Source: Ignavibacteriales bacterium (GTDB lineage Bacteria; Bacteroidota; Ignavibacteria; Ignavibacteriales; Ignavibacteriaceae). Taken from it: a stretch of 64,000 nucleotides of DNA. Position 1 is the first letter of the stretch, and the number at the start of each line of letters is the position of its first letter. The notes under the pieces were generated by a model. That model worked only from the letters and a program-made list of their open reading frames with translations, was not told the origin of the DNA and did no database searches. Where the stretch lies: the NCBI GenBank assembly GCA_020061995.1, contig JAGUXE010000018.1, positions 20,653 through 84,652 of the forward strand. The letters run 5' to 3'. Shown here piece by piece: positions 8,962 through 18,021 of this stretch. Both the position numbers and the translations under genes were made by a program.

Positions 8962-9661
8962 TGATGAAAGATTAGCCCGCGTAGAATTAAAACGACTTTT
9001 GGAACCATTTAAGGAAATTCATGTTGTAGGAGAAGCGGTTAATGTCGATGATGCTGTAAAAAAAATCGGTGATTTAAAACCTGACCTGATTTTCCTTGAT
9101 ATTCAGATGCCGGGGAAAACCGGTTTTGATTTACTTGAGGAATTGGATCGTGTTCCTAAAGTAATTTTCACAACCGCTTATGATGAATATGCACTTAAAG
9201 CTTTCGAATTCAATGCTCTTGATTATTTATTAAAACCAATTGAACCGAAACGCCTTGAAGATGCTATTAAACGTGTAGTTGAGCAAGAGACACAGGAATT
9301 GTTGTTACAACATTCTTCTCATCTGCTGAAGCCCGATGATCAAGTATTTGTAAAAGATGGTGAAAGATGCTGGTTTGTTAAATTGGAAGATGTACGATTG
9401 CTTGAATCTGAAGGGAATTATGTCCGCTTATATTTCAATGACTACAAACCGTTGATCTTAAGAACTTTGAATTATCTTAATGACAGACTTGATCAAAAAA
9501 CATTTTTCCGTGCCAATAGAAAACACATTATCAATCTAAAGTGGGTTGAAAATATTGAACCTTGGCTTAATGGCGGATTACTCGTTAAGTTAAAAGGGGG
9601 ACAAAAAGTTGAAGTTTCACGAAGACAATCAATAAAATTCAAAGAGATGTTAAGTATATAG
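8942..9661 (+). CDS. LytR/AlgR (LytTR) family response regulator
   Basis: This 239-residue protein joins an N-terminal receiver domain (acidic pair in VDDER, phospho-acceptor Asp53 in FLDIQMPG, KPIEPKR near 100) to a C-terminal LytTR DNA-binding domain starting near residue 140. LLESEGNYVRLYF and FFRANRKHIINL are the hallmark strands of that domain. It is coupled to the upstream kinase gene by overlap. LytTR proteins bind direct repeats upstream of targets; the neighbouring S9 peptidase gene 42 bp downstream could be part of the same transcript or a target. No direct-repeat operator was identified with confidence. Confidence 0.93.
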   Translation: MKALIVDDERLARVELKRLLEPFKEIHVVGEAVNVDDAVKKIGDLKPDLIFLDIQMPGKTGFDLLEELDRVPKVIFTTAYDEYALKAFEFNALDYLLKPIEPKRLEDAIKRVVEQETQELLLQHSSHLLKPDDQVFVKDGERCWFVKLEDVRLLESEGNYVRLYFNDYKPLILRTLNYLNDRLDQKTFFRANRKHIINLKWVENIEPWLNGGLLVKLKGGQKVEVSRRQSIKFKEMLSI

Positions 9662-9703
9662 TTTTGCTTAAAACAAATTTTTCCTAAATAAAATGGAGCC
9701 GGT

Positions 9704-11608
9704 ATGAAGATTCTAATAATGTTATTAATTGTTAATTTACTCTCTCTAAATTCTGTAGTTGCACAAACCACAAAAGGAGAAGTCCCCTTGATTTCAATGA
9801 AAGATTTTTTCAAGAATCCCGAAAAAACTGCTTTTCAAATCTCACCTAATGGCGAATATCTTTCTTTCATGATGCCATGGGAAAGCAGACTTAATGTTTA
9901 TGTTCAAAAAATTGGCGACAAAGAAGCTAAACGATTGACGAGTGCAACAGAGCGCGATATTGCCGGTTACTTTTGGGCTAATAATGAGCGTATCGCGTAT
10001 GTTCAAGATAAAGGAGGAGATGAAAATTTTCGTCTCTATGCTGTTAACATTGATGGAACAAACGAAAAAGATTTAACACCATTTGAGAAAGTTCGTGTTG
10101 ATGTTATTGATGATCTTGAAGAAAATCCGAATGAAATGATTATCGGAATGAATAAAAATAACCCGGAACTTTTTGATGTTTACAGAATCAACATCAACAC
10201 TGGTGAGTTAACTGAAATTGCAACCAACCCGGGGAACATAACCGGCTGGCTTACCGATCATGAAGGGAAATTACGCATTGCAGTAACTACAGATGGCGTT
10301 AATAATAGTCTGGTTTATCGCGAAAAAGAGACGGATGAATTTCAAGTTTTGATAACAACCAGTTTCCGCGAAACCGCTTCACCGGCAATGTTTACATTCG
10401 ATAATAAAAATCTCTATTTGATTTCTAATCTTGGACGTGATAAACTGGCTTTAACCCTTTATAATTTAAATGATAAAAAGGAAGAAAAAGTCATCTATGT
10501 AAATGAAGAAGTAGATATTGACAATATTCTTGCTTCAAAAAAAATGAAGAAACTAACAGGAGTAACTTATACAAAAGATAAACGCTCCTATCATTTTCTT
10601 GATGATGCAACCAAAGCAGTTTATGACGAACTTGCAAAACTTCTCCCTGGTTATGAAATTGCAATCGGCGGAAAGAATAAAGATGAAGATAAACTTCTCA
10701 TCAGAACTTATAGCGACAAAACACGCGGTTCATATTATTTCTATAATACAAAAAGTAAAGAGTTTTTAAAGCTTGCAGATATTAGTCCATGGCTTGATGA
10801 AAAAAACATGTCTGATATGAAACCAATTAGCTATAAAAGTCGTGATGGAATGACTATTCATGGTTATTTGACTTTACCAAAGGGGAAAGAAGCAAAAAAT
10901 CTTCCGGTAGTTGTTAATCCACATGGCGGACCATGGGCACGTGATCAATGGGGATTCAATCCCGAAGTACAATTTCTTGCAAATAGGGGTTATGCGGTTT
11001 TACAGATGAACTTCCGTGGATCAACAGGTTATGGAAAGGAATTCTGGATGTCAAGCTTTAAGCAATGGGGTAAAACCATGCAAGATGACATCACTGACGG
11101 AGTTCAATGGTTGATAAAAGAAGGAATTGCAAATCCTAAAAAAGTTGGAATCTATGGAGGCTCATACGGCGGATATGCAACATTAGCGGGATTAACTTTC
11201 ACTCCTGATTTATATGCATGCGGAGTTGATTATGTCGGTGTATCAAATCTATTTACATTTATGAAATCTATTCCTCCTTACTGGAAACCATATCTCGATA
11301 TGTTATATGAAATGGTCGGGCACCCTGAACAAGATTCAGTATTGCTGCATTCTTCATCTCCTGTATTTCATGTTGATAAAATCAAAGCTCCGCTGTTTAT
11401 TGCACAAGGAGCAAACGATCCCCGAGTTGTAAAATCGGAATCAGATCAAATGGTTGAAGCATTAAAGAAAAATGGAATTGATGTACCGTATCTAGTAAAA
11501 GATAACGAAGGACATGGATTCAGAAATGAGGAGAACCGATTTGAGTTTTATAGATCAATGGAAGAATTCCTTGGGAAATATCTCGGTGGAAAAGTAGGAT
11601 CTCACTAA
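9704..11608 (+). CDS. Exported S9 family prolyl oligopeptidase/aminopeptidase
   Basis: This 634-residue serine peptidase has an N-terminal signal peptide (about 20 residues ending SVVAQ), a beta-propeller region to about residue 370 and a C-terminal alpha/beta-hydrolase domain. The catalytic triad is visible: Ser487 in GGSYGG, Asp572 in GANDPRVV and His604 in NEGHGF. The NPHGGPWARD stretch forms the oxyanion-hole region typical of acylaminoacyl-peptidase-like S9C enzymes. It should trim short peptides in the periplasm. A GGAG Shine-Dalgarno lies 7 nt before the ATG. It ends at a bidirectional terminator. Confidence 0.93.
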   Translation: MKILIMLLIVNLLSLNSVVAQTTKGEVPLISMKDFFKNPEKTAFQISPNGEYLSFMMPWESRLNVYVQKIGDKEAKRLTSATERDIAGYFWANNERIAYVQDKGGDENFRLYAVNIDGTNEKDLTPFEKVRVDVIDDLEENPNEMIIGMNKNNPELFDVYRININTGELTEIATNPGNITGWLTDHEGKLRIAVTTDGVNNSLVYREKETDEFQVLITTSFRETASPAMFTFDNKNLYLISNLGRDKLALTLYNLNDKKEEKVIYVNEEVDIDNILASKKMKKLTGVTYTKDKRSYHFLDDATKAVYDELAKLLPGYEIAIGGKNKDEDKLLIRTYSDKTRGSYYFYNTKSKEFLKLADISPWLDEKNMSDMKPISYKSRDGMTIHGYLTLPKGKEAKNLPVVVNPHGGPWARDQWGFNPEVQFLANRGYAVLQMNFRGSTGYGKEFWMSSFKQWGKTMQDDITDGVQWLIKEGIANPKKVGIYGGSYGGYATLAGLTFTPDLYACGVDYVGVSNLFTFMKSIPPYWKPYLDMLYEMVGHPEQDSVLLHSSSPVFHVDKIKAPLFIAQGANDPRVVKSESDQMVEALKKNGIDVPYLVKDNEGHGFRNEENRFEFYRSMEEFLGKYLGGKVGSH

Positions 11609-11630
11609 TTTTGTAACTTGTTTTATAAAG

Positions 11631-11653
11631 AGGCGGTTTTTACCGCCTTTTTT
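11631..11653. terminator. Bidirectional Rho-independent terminator
   Basis: AGGCGG at 11631-11636 pairs with CCGCCT at 11643-11648 across a 6-nt loop. A-rich sequence precedes the stem and a run of Ts follows. It sits between the convergent S9 peptidase gene (ending 11608) and the thioredoxin-like gene (minus strand, ending 11652), so it can stop transcription from both sides. Confidence 0.88.
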
Positions 11654-12155
11654 ATTTACTCAGAATCTTCAGAAAATCACTTTCTAAACTTTCTTCCGGA
11701 GTTTCAATTATTCTTCCGATTTCTTTATCGTACTTATAAAAAATAAATGTTGGAACAAGTTCAATGTTTAGTCCGTTTAACTCCTTAACATCAGCTTCTT
11801 TTTTTCTGTTTACATTTATAATTGTAAGTTTTTCAACCGGAAATTTAATTTCGTCTAAAATTTTATAAAAGTGTGGAACTTCCCTCCTGCTATCACTGCA
11901 CCATGTTCCCATTACAACAAGAATCTTTAAGTCATTTATTAGATTAGAAATTTGAGCAACCGCCCCACTATCAAACTCATAATCTTCATAAGCAGAATTA
12001 AACCACCAGGAAAAAGTTGTATCGTTGAATGCATAGCGATTTGTGTATCCAATCAACATCGGTTTTTCTGATTTTTCATCAATCACAATTTCATTATAAG
12101 TTTGTGCGGAAAGATTAATAGTCATTATTAATAATGCTGTAAGCAGTTTATACAT
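11652..12155 (-). CDS. Exported thioredoxin-fold protein with a CxxS active site
   Basis: This is a 167-residue protein with a signal peptide (about 18 residues, ending LSAQ) and a thioredoxin fold. VVMGTWCSDSRREVPHF is the active-site helix start and LVPTFIFY supplies the cis-proline. The usual CxxC is replaced by Cys86-Ser-Asp-Ser89, leaving a single active-site cysteine. Such proteins cannot carry out normal dithiol reduction and may act through mixed disulphides or as a binding scaffold. It is 18 bp downstream of nadK on the same strand, so co-transcription is likely. Its partner is unknown. Confidence 0.78.
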   Translation of the reverse strand: MYKLLTALLIMTINLSAQTYNEIVIDEKSEKPMLIGYTNRYAFNDTTFSWWFNSAYEDYEFDSGAVAQISNLINDLKILVVMGTWCSDSRREVPHFYKILDEIKFPVEKLTIINVNRKKEADVKELNGLNIELVPTFIFYKYDKEIGRIIETPEESLESDFLKILSK

Positions 12156-12173
12156 AGATGTTTTCCTTGTGTA

Positions 12174-13058
12174 TTATTTTTCGGAGAATTTCCTTACGTC
12201 AAGTCCCCACAAAAGTTTGTTCCGTAATATCTCATAATAACTGATTTTATCTGTCTTAATCAGTTTTAACGGATGTTTGCTTTTCTTTATTGTGATTTCA
12301 ACTGAGGGGACTATCTCAATTGTTCTTTGTCCGTCAGAATGAATTTGAATTTTATTATACTGAGACTCCACCGCTATTTTTATAACTTCATCCCCCGGGA
12401 GAACTAGCGGTCGCACATTCAAACTATGTGCTGAAATGGGGCTTAGAGTTATCACATTGGTTTTAGGGCTTACAATTGGTCCCCCAACAGATAGAGAATA
12501 TCCTGTTGATCCGGTTGGAGTAGCGATAATCAAACCATCGGCTGAAAAAGTTGTAACATATTGGTCGCCCACAGTAACTGCAACTTCAATCATTTTTGCC
12601 CAGCCACCTTTATCTATTACAATATCATTTACTGCAAATAAAGAATATGTCTCTTCATGTTTACAAGTCCCCTCAAGAATCATTCGTTCTTCAATTTTGT
12701 AGCGATTATTCTTGAGGTCAACTAAACAACTTTCCACTTCCGAAATATCAACTTCGGTAAGAAAACCAAGCTTGCCAAAATTAATTCCGAGTACCGGAGT
12801 ATCGTTTTCATGTGCAATTAATGAGGTTGAAAGCATTGTTCCGTCACCTCCTATTGAAAAGAGAATATCGCTTACATCCGCTAATTTTTTTATTGAAAGA
12901 AATTTATTTTGGGGGATCGAATCGACATCGGTCATAAATTCGTCTAAAGAGTCGGCAATGAAGTAATCGATATCTTGAGCAGATATTTTTTTAACAATTT
13001 CGGAAATAACTATTCCGATTCTATCTTTGGATGTATTTCCAACAATTCCGATAGTCAT
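12174..13058 (-). CDS. nadK: NAD kinase
   Basis: This 294-residue ATP-NAD kinase phosphorylates NAD to NADP in the cytoplasm. The GGDGT motif at residues 70-74 holds the catalytic Asp72. NDIVIDKG and TPTGSTGYSLSVGGP form the NAD-binding region of the C-terminal beta domain, and ISAHSLNVRPLVLP is also conserved. Length is typical for bacterial NadK. It lies between a GT2 gene and the thioredoxin-like gene on the minus strand with short gaps. The ATG at 13058 gives the standard N-terminus. Confidence 0.96.
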   Translation of the reverse strand: MTIGIVGNTSKDRIGIVISEIVKKISAQDIDYFIADSLDEFMTDVDSIPQNKFLSIKKLADVSDILFSIGGDGTMLSTSLIAHENDTPVLGINFGKLGFLTEVDISEVESCLVDLKNNRYKIEERMILEGTCKHEETYSLFAVNDIVIDKGGWAKMIEVAVTVGDQYVTTFSADGLIIATPTGSTGYSLSVGGPIVSPKTNVITLSPISAHSLNVRPLVLPGDEVIKIAVESQYNKIQIHSDGQRTIEIVPSVEITIKKSKHPLKLIKTDKISYYEILRNKLLWGLDVRKFSEK

Positions 13059-13098
13059 AACTTTATCTTTCTAAAATTGTTAATTGTTTAAGTGAAGA

Positions 13099-13857
13099 TC
13101 ACTGATGGCGTGAAGCTTCCCATATTTTTGCATATTTAGTGAAAACATAATTTGCAGAGAAGACAGACAAAATAAATCCGTGTCTGCCGTCTAAAAATCC
13201 GCCTCTAATAAAATACATCTTAACGAAAATGAAAATCGGGCGCAAGATTAAATCAGATAAGCTCACATTCGTTTTCTTTTTAGAAAAATCTTTTGCGGCT
13301 AAAGATGTATAACGATTAAACTTATCATAATAATGCTCAATTGAGGGGTCTGTGTAATGATTGATGTCGGCATTTAATTCACCGATTACACCATTCACAT
13401 TTAATTTTTCGTGAACATCATTATTGGAGAAAACTGATTTTTCTTTGTCAAATAATCTAACAACTCGACCCGGATACCAGCCGCAATGTTTAATCCACTT
13501 ACCAAGGAAGTAGGCTCTTCGAGGCATTGAATAAGCATTAAACTGAGGTTTACTTTGTTTAAATGATGTTAGTGTTTTTTGTAATTCCGCAGTTAACTCC
13601 TCATCTGCATCCAACCACAAAACCCATTTGTGTGATAGCTTGGTTAATCCGTAACTTTTTGTTTCTGAATAGCCGAGCCACTTTATTTTTTCATAACGAA
13701 CTTGCGGATACGTTTTAATAATTTTTTCGGAAGAGTCAGAGGTTGAATCATCAAGCAGAATAAAAATTTCATCAATGCAATTAAGCTGGCTTTCAATGCA
13801 GCGTTTGATGTTTGCTTCTTCGTTTTTAGCTATGATTAATGAAGATATTTTTATCAT
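13099..13857 (-). CDS. GT2 glycosyltransferase, WaaE/KdtX-like
   Basis: This 252-residue GT2 enzyme begins SLIIAKNEEANIKRCI and has LLDDSTSDSSEKI and LWLDADEEL as donor and metal sites. The pattern (short GT-A domain, YSETKSYGL, a C-terminal basic helix with FVKMYFIRGGFLDG) matches the WaaE/KdtX family that adds sugars to lipopolysaccharide inner core. It is divergently oriented from the plus-strand glycan locus that begins 135 bp away, so the gap at 13858-13992 must hold two promoters. The acceptor is likely lipid A core; this is inference from family. Confidence 0.88.
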   Translation of the reverse strand: MIKISSLIIAKNEEANIKRCIESQLNCIDEIFILLDDSTSDSSEKIIKTYPQVRYEKIKWLGYSETKSYGLTKLSHKWVLWLDADEELTAELQKTLTSFKQSKPQFNAYSMPRRAYFLGKWIKHCGWYPGRVVRLFDKEKSVFSNNDVHEKLNVNGVIGELNADINHYTDPSIEHYYDKFNRYTSLAAKDFSKKKTNVSLSDLILRPIFIFVKMYFIRGGFLDGRHGFILSVFSANYVFTKYAKIWEASRHQ

Positions 13858-13992
13858 TTTAAATGATTCTCAAATCATATTAAGAATTAGTTGAAAAATC
13901 TATTTACAAAATAAACTATAATTTTAATATATTTAACACTGTCAAACTTAATAATAAATTATGAACTGTTTCACATTCCGGTTAACTTTTTA

Positions 13993-15321
13993 ATGATCGA
14001 CCTTATAGGAACGGTTAGATTAATCAAAGAAAAATTTTCCGCACAAAATTTCTCGGAGATAAGCTGGGTAGTTATAGGACAAATTCTAAACGTCCTGTTA
14101 AATTTTCTTATAATTAAACAACTCTCTTCCCTCGGCACAGAATCATACGGAATTTATGCTCTCATTTTAACCATTAATATGTTAATGGGATCGCTTCTTT
14201 ACGGACCAGCCACACAAGCTTTCACTCGATTTTATTATCATTATCGTGACAAAGGAGAAATTTCACTGTTTATCCGATTGATGTATAAGTTTATTTGGCT
14301 CTCCGCAGTATTGATCTTATTTATCGGGATAATAGCATTGTCTTCTTTTTACTTAATCGATTCAAAATTCTCAATAGTTATTATCTTAATGTCTACACTA
14401 TTCATTGTATCCTTTAAGACGAATGAATTTTTCAGCATCTCGTTAAATATAATAAGAATGCGAAAACAAAACTCGCTTTTACAAAACCTTGAAAGAATAT
14501 TAAACATTGCCATCTTATGGCTACTTTTCAGTTACGGATTACTTAATCTAACTTCTGTATTCATTATATTTTTCGGAACTTCGTTTTTATTGATGGTTAT
14601 AAAATTTAAAATCTTTCATAATCTACATAAATCATTATTAAAAATTAATAACGAAAGTTCTTCTGAAAATAGAATAGAGATTAAAAAAACCTTGTTGAAT
14701 TATGCTTTCCCTTTTATTCTTTGGGGAATAACGGGTTGGCTGCAATCTAACGGTGAAAAGTGGGTGATAGCGAATTACTTATCCACTTCTGAAGTTGGTA
14801 TTTATGCTGTTATGATGACTCTTGTAAGCGCTTTAATTATTCTTCCTAATAATATTATCTCCGAATTCAGTACCCCAATAATTTTTCAACATTTCAGTGA
14901 TTTGAAAAATTTGGAAAGGGTTAAGTCTGGACACGCTCTCATTAACCTTATAGTTGGTTTGACTATTGTCTTCACTGCGATTGCATCCTTTATCACTTAT
15001 TTTTTTGCTAAAGATTTAATAGTACTAATCAGCTCCTCTGCATTTGCTTTGTACTGGTATTTGCTCCCCATGTTTTGTATCGGAACCGGATTATTTTATA
15101 CCGGGCAGGCAATGTGCAATACAGGGATGGCATTAAATCTTCCTCAAAAGTATTTAATTCCGAAAATATTAGCCGGAGTTTTATCGGTTTTTCTTAATAT
15201 TGTTTTTATAATTTATTTTGGGTTGAATGGAATCGCATATTCTATGGTTATTATTGGTGCGGTCTATTCATTCTATATTTTCCTGATAAATAAAAAACTC
15301 ACAAGAGAATTTTCTAAATAA
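13993..15321 (+). CDS. Second Wzx-type polysaccharide flippase
   Basis: This 442-residue membrane protein with about 12 to 14 hydrophobic segments shows the MOP flippase layout: an N-terminal region with LSSLGTESYGIYALILTINMLMG and a conserved YLSTSEVGIYAVMMTL near the middle. It should flip lipid-linked oligosaccharides to the periplasmic face. It opens the plus-strand glycan locus, and its stop codon overlaps the next start by one base (TAATG), implying translational coupling. It is not an obvious duplicate of the flippase at 1491. Confidence 0.87.
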   Translation: MIDLIGTVRLIKEKFSAQNFSEISWVVIGQILNVLLNFLIIKQLSSLGTESYGIYALILTINMLMGSLLYGPATQAFTRFYYHYRDKGEISLFIRLMYKFIWLSAVLILFIGIIALSSFYLIDSKFSIVIILMSTLFIVSFKTNEFFSISLNIIRMRKQNSLLQNLERILNIAILWLLFSYGLLNLTSVFIIFFGTSFLLMVIKFKIFHNLHKSLLKINNESSSENRIEIKKTLLNYAFPFILWGITGWLQSNGEKWVIANYLSTSEVGIYAVMMTLVSALIILPNNIISEFSTPIIFQHFSDLKNLERVKSGHALINLIVGLTIVFTAIASFITYFFAKDLIVLISSSAFALYWYLLPMFCIGTGLFYTGQAMCNTGMALNLPQKYLIPKILAGVLSVFLNIVFIIYFGLNGIAYSMVIIGAVYSFYIFLINKKLTREFSK

Positions 15322-16367
15322 TGACAAAAAAATATTCTATAACAAATTCAGTTAAAAAAGCCGCCGTTGTTTTGATGCGTTATGATTACGGAATTAAAGA
15401 CCGTGGCTTTTCATTTGAATATGTCAATATTTATCTCCCCATTTGCGATTTACTTGGAAAAGAAAATGTTTTAATCTTTGATTTTTTTGATGAATATAAA
15501 TCGTCAGGAAAAGATTCGATGAACCAAAAACTCCTGGAATTTATTAAAACCGAAAAACCCGATTTTACTCTCTTTTGTCTTTTTGAAAATGAAATGGATG
15601 AAGGAATAGTTTCTTCATTACGCGACTATACAAAAACTGTAGTTTACTTTTTTGATGACCCCTGGCGACAGACCTATGTCAGAAAATGGATCGACAAGTT
15701 TGACTATTTTTCAACTTCAGATTATTACATGTTTCAACAGTATAAATCAGAAGGCATTAATAAAGCGCTTTACTCTCCATTCGGTTTTAACGAAAATGTA
15801 TATCTGAAAAAGGACCTTAAACCAAAATATGATGTAAGCTTTGTAGGGGGTTACAGTCCTTTAAGAAAATGGATTGTTAACAGTTTACTTAAAGATGGAA
15901 TCAAAATAAAAGTATTTGGTCGCAGCTGGGGAAATGATTTCAGCTTTATTTCACAAGATGAAATGGTGGATGTTTTCAATCAATCAAAAATAAATTTGAA
16001 TCTCTCAAACGGAATAAGTAGGGATTTCGGACTTTTATTCAATTCTCTATCATCATGGCGAGCAGTAAAGCATATTCTGCTAAACAAAAAAAATAAAGAA
16101 CAGGTTAAAGGACGGCATTTTGAGATTAATGCTTGCGGAGGATTTCAATTGAGCTATTTTATACCGGGATTAAATCTTGTTTATGAAATTGATAAAGAGA
16201 TTGCCGTTTATGAAGATGTTTATAATCTTGCCAATGAAATCAAGTTCTTTCTGAATAATGATGAACTACGTTTAAGTATAGCAAATAAAGGTTACGAACG
16301 CTCGACACATGAGCACTCGGCACAAAAATATTTAAGTCAACTTATAAATAATATGTTTAATAAATAG
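15321..16367 (+). CDS. CgeB-like glycosyltransferase family protein
   Basis: This 348-residue cytoplasmic protein has the layout of CgeB-type glycosyltransferases, with a GT-B-like fold. Visible motifs are VYFFDDPWR near residue 114, DVSFVGGYSPLRKW near 175, KINLNLSNG, and GRHFEINACGGFQLSY near 270, which matches the C-terminal nucleotide-sugar-binding segment of the family. Members add sugars to spore coat, glycan or small-molecule acceptors. Translation is coupled to the flippase upstream. The donor sugar cannot be read from sequence. Confidence 0.8.
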   Translation: MTKKYSITNSVKKAAVVLMRYDYGIKDRGFSFEYVNIYLPICDLLGKENVLIFDFFDEYKSSGKDSMNQKLLEFIKTEKPDFTLFCLFENEMDEGIVSSLRDYTKTVVYFFDDPWRQTYVRKWIDKFDYFSTSDYYMFQQYKSEGINKALYSPFGFNENVYLKKDLKPKYDVSFVGGYSPLRKWIVNSLLKDGIKIKVFGRSWGNDFSFISQDEMVDVFNQSKINLNLSNGISRDFGLLFNSLSSWRAVKHILLNKKNKEQVKGRHFEINACGGFQLSYFIPGLNLVYEIDKEIAVYEDVYNLANEIKFFLNNDELRLSIANKGYERSTHEHSAQKYLSQLINNMFNK

Positions 16368-16376
16368 TAGTCAACT

Positions 16377-17153
16377 TTGAAATTAAATCAATTACTAAAA
16401 TCTTCCGGAATCGATATAAAATCTTTTATGCTTGCTTTAAAAGGTTTACCGGCGTTTTTATCGGATTATAAAAAGATTAAGGCTGCCACCTTAAACAGTA
16501 ATAATGAATTTCCCATCACCGAGTTGTACCCTTGTTTGAGTGATCGATTTGACAAAGCCGGTTCACTTCCTCTTCATTACTTTTATCAGGATGTTGTTGT
16601 TGCAGGAAAAGTATTTAAAAATAATCCCGTTAAACACGTTGATATCGGTTCGCGTATTGATGGATTTGTGGCACATGTTGCATCATTTCGTGAAATTGAA
16701 GTTTTTGATATTAGAAGTTTTTCTACCGACTTGCCAAATATAAAATTTATCAAAGCAGACTTAACTGAACAAGATTTTCCATTGATTGATTATTGCGATT
16801 CGATTTCATGTTTGCATGCTATCGAACATTTTGGTCTTGGAAGATATGGCGATACGCTTGATTATTATGGTCATCTTAAAGGATTAAATAATATATACAA
16901 AGTATTGAAACAAAGCGGAAAATTCTATTTTGCAACACCTATTGGCGAACAGAGAATTGAGTTTGATGCACATCGTGTATTTTCTATTTTATATTTGTTG
17001 GATTATTTTAAAGATAAGTATAGACTTGACTCATTTTCATATATCAATGATAAAAACGAGTTATTTACCGAGCATAAATTGGATGAGACAAGTATAAGCA
17101 ATAATTGCGGTTGCCATTACGGTTGCGGTATTTTTGAATTAACTAAGCTGTAA
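16377..17153 (+). CDS. DUF268 family protein of the glycan locus
   Basis: This 258-residue protein matches the DUF268 family. It has YPCLSDRFDKAGSLPLHYFYQD near residue 45, HVDIGSRIDGFVAHV near 86 resembling a methyltransferase motif I, and CLHAIEHFGLGRYGD near 145. The overall order looks like a diverged SAM-dependent methyltransferase fold. The start is TTG at 16377, 9 bp after the previous stop; no upstream ATG fits. Members occur in O-antigen and capsule loci, so it probably modifies or regulates glycan assembly. No activity can be assigned. Confidence 0.78.
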   Translation: MKLNQLLKSSGIDIKSFMLALKGLPAFLSDYKKIKAATLNSNNEFPITELYPCLSDRFDKAGSLPLHYFYQDVVVAGKVFKNNPVKHVDIGSRIDGFVAHVASFREIEVFDIRSFSTDLPNIKFIKADLTEQDFPLIDYCDSISCLHAIEHFGLGRYGDTLDYYGHLKGLNNIYKVLKQSGKFYFATPIGEQRIEFDAHRVFSILYLLDYFKDKYRLDSFSYINDKNELFTEHKLDETSISNNCGCHYGCGIFELTKL

Positions 17154-17160
17154 TTTCATT

Positions 17161-18021
17161 ATGCAATCAGAACCTTTAATTTCCGTAGTTATAACAACAT
17201 ATAATTGCGAAAAATATATTGAGGAAACTCTTAATTCGGCAATCAATCAATTATATAAAAATCTTGAAATTATTGTGGTTGATGATGGCTCCACCGATAA
17301 CACCAAAGATGTCATCTCTAAATATCAACATATTGACCAAAGAATTTCATTTTATATTATTGAACATGCCGGTCGTCCTTCTGTGCCGCGGAATTATGGA
17401 ATTCAAAAAGCAAAAGGTGAATTCATAGCATTTCTTGACGGTGATGATATTTGGATTGCGAACAAAATCGAAACACAAATTAAAAAACTTATTGAATCTC
17501 CGGGTTCTGTTTTGATTTATTCAATGAGTGTAACATTTGGCGATGTAAATATTTTTTCGCCATTTTTTGAGGTTCTTCCTCTAATCAATCGTTCTTCTTT
17601 AACAAGAGAAGAGTTGATTAAAAATGGAAATTGCATTCCGACTTCAACTGTAATTGTCAGAACGGATAGAATTAAAAGCATCGGCGGATTTGACGAAGAC
17701 CCGAAATTGAAAATCGAAGATTATGACCTTTGGATACGACTCGGAAAACTTGGAACATTCTGTTTTCTTCCCAGAATTAAAACTTATTATCGTATTCATA
17801 AAAATCAGTTCTCGGGAAACTGGGAAGTCAAACAAAACAACCTAAAATATCTTGCAGAGAAAAATAATTTCGAAATCCCTCCTTACAACTATTATCGCAA
17901 TAGAGGCTTCTTCTTAATGATGATTAGAAACATCATTCATCTTTTGCATTACCTTGTTGCCGGTTTGGGTTCAGTTTATGATAATATTAAAAACAATTTT
18001 ATCAAGAGTAAAATTGTCTAA
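17161..18021 (+). CDS. GT2 family glycosyltransferase
   Basis: This 286-residue enzyme has the GT-A start ISVVITTYNCEKYIEETL, the donor motif VDDGSTDNT near residue 40 and the metal site FLDGDDIW near 95. KIEDYDLWIRL near 180 is the acceptor/base region of this class. A weakly hydrophobic C-terminal segment (residues 250-275) may touch the membrane. It should extend the lipid-linked oligosaccharide. Its 3' end overlaps the next gene by a few bases. Confidence 0.9.
   Translation: MQSEPLISVVITTYNCEKYIEETLNSAINQLYKNLEIIVVDDGSTDNTKDVISKYQHIDQRISFYIIEHAGRPSVPRNYGIQKAKGEFIAFLDGDDIWIANKIETQIKKLIESPGSVLIYSMSVTFGDVNIFSPFFEVLPLINRSSLTREELIKNGNCIPTSTVIVRTDRIKSIGGFDEDPKLKIEDYDLWIRLGKLGTFCFLPRIKTYYRIHKNQFSGNWEVKQNNLKYLAEKNNFEIPPYNYYRNRGFFLMMIRNIIHLLHYLVAGLGSVYDNIKNNFIKSKIV

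Noticed and set aside
9493..9813. A 106-codon minus-strand frame across the end of the LytTR gene and the start of the peptidase gene.
   Set aside because: It spans two well-supported genes and lacks any domain or ribosome site.
1491..15321. The two flippase genes and paired methyltransferases suggested a duplicated glycan locus.
   Set aside because: The flippases are only distantly similar and gene order differs, so these are two separate loci and not a recent duplication.
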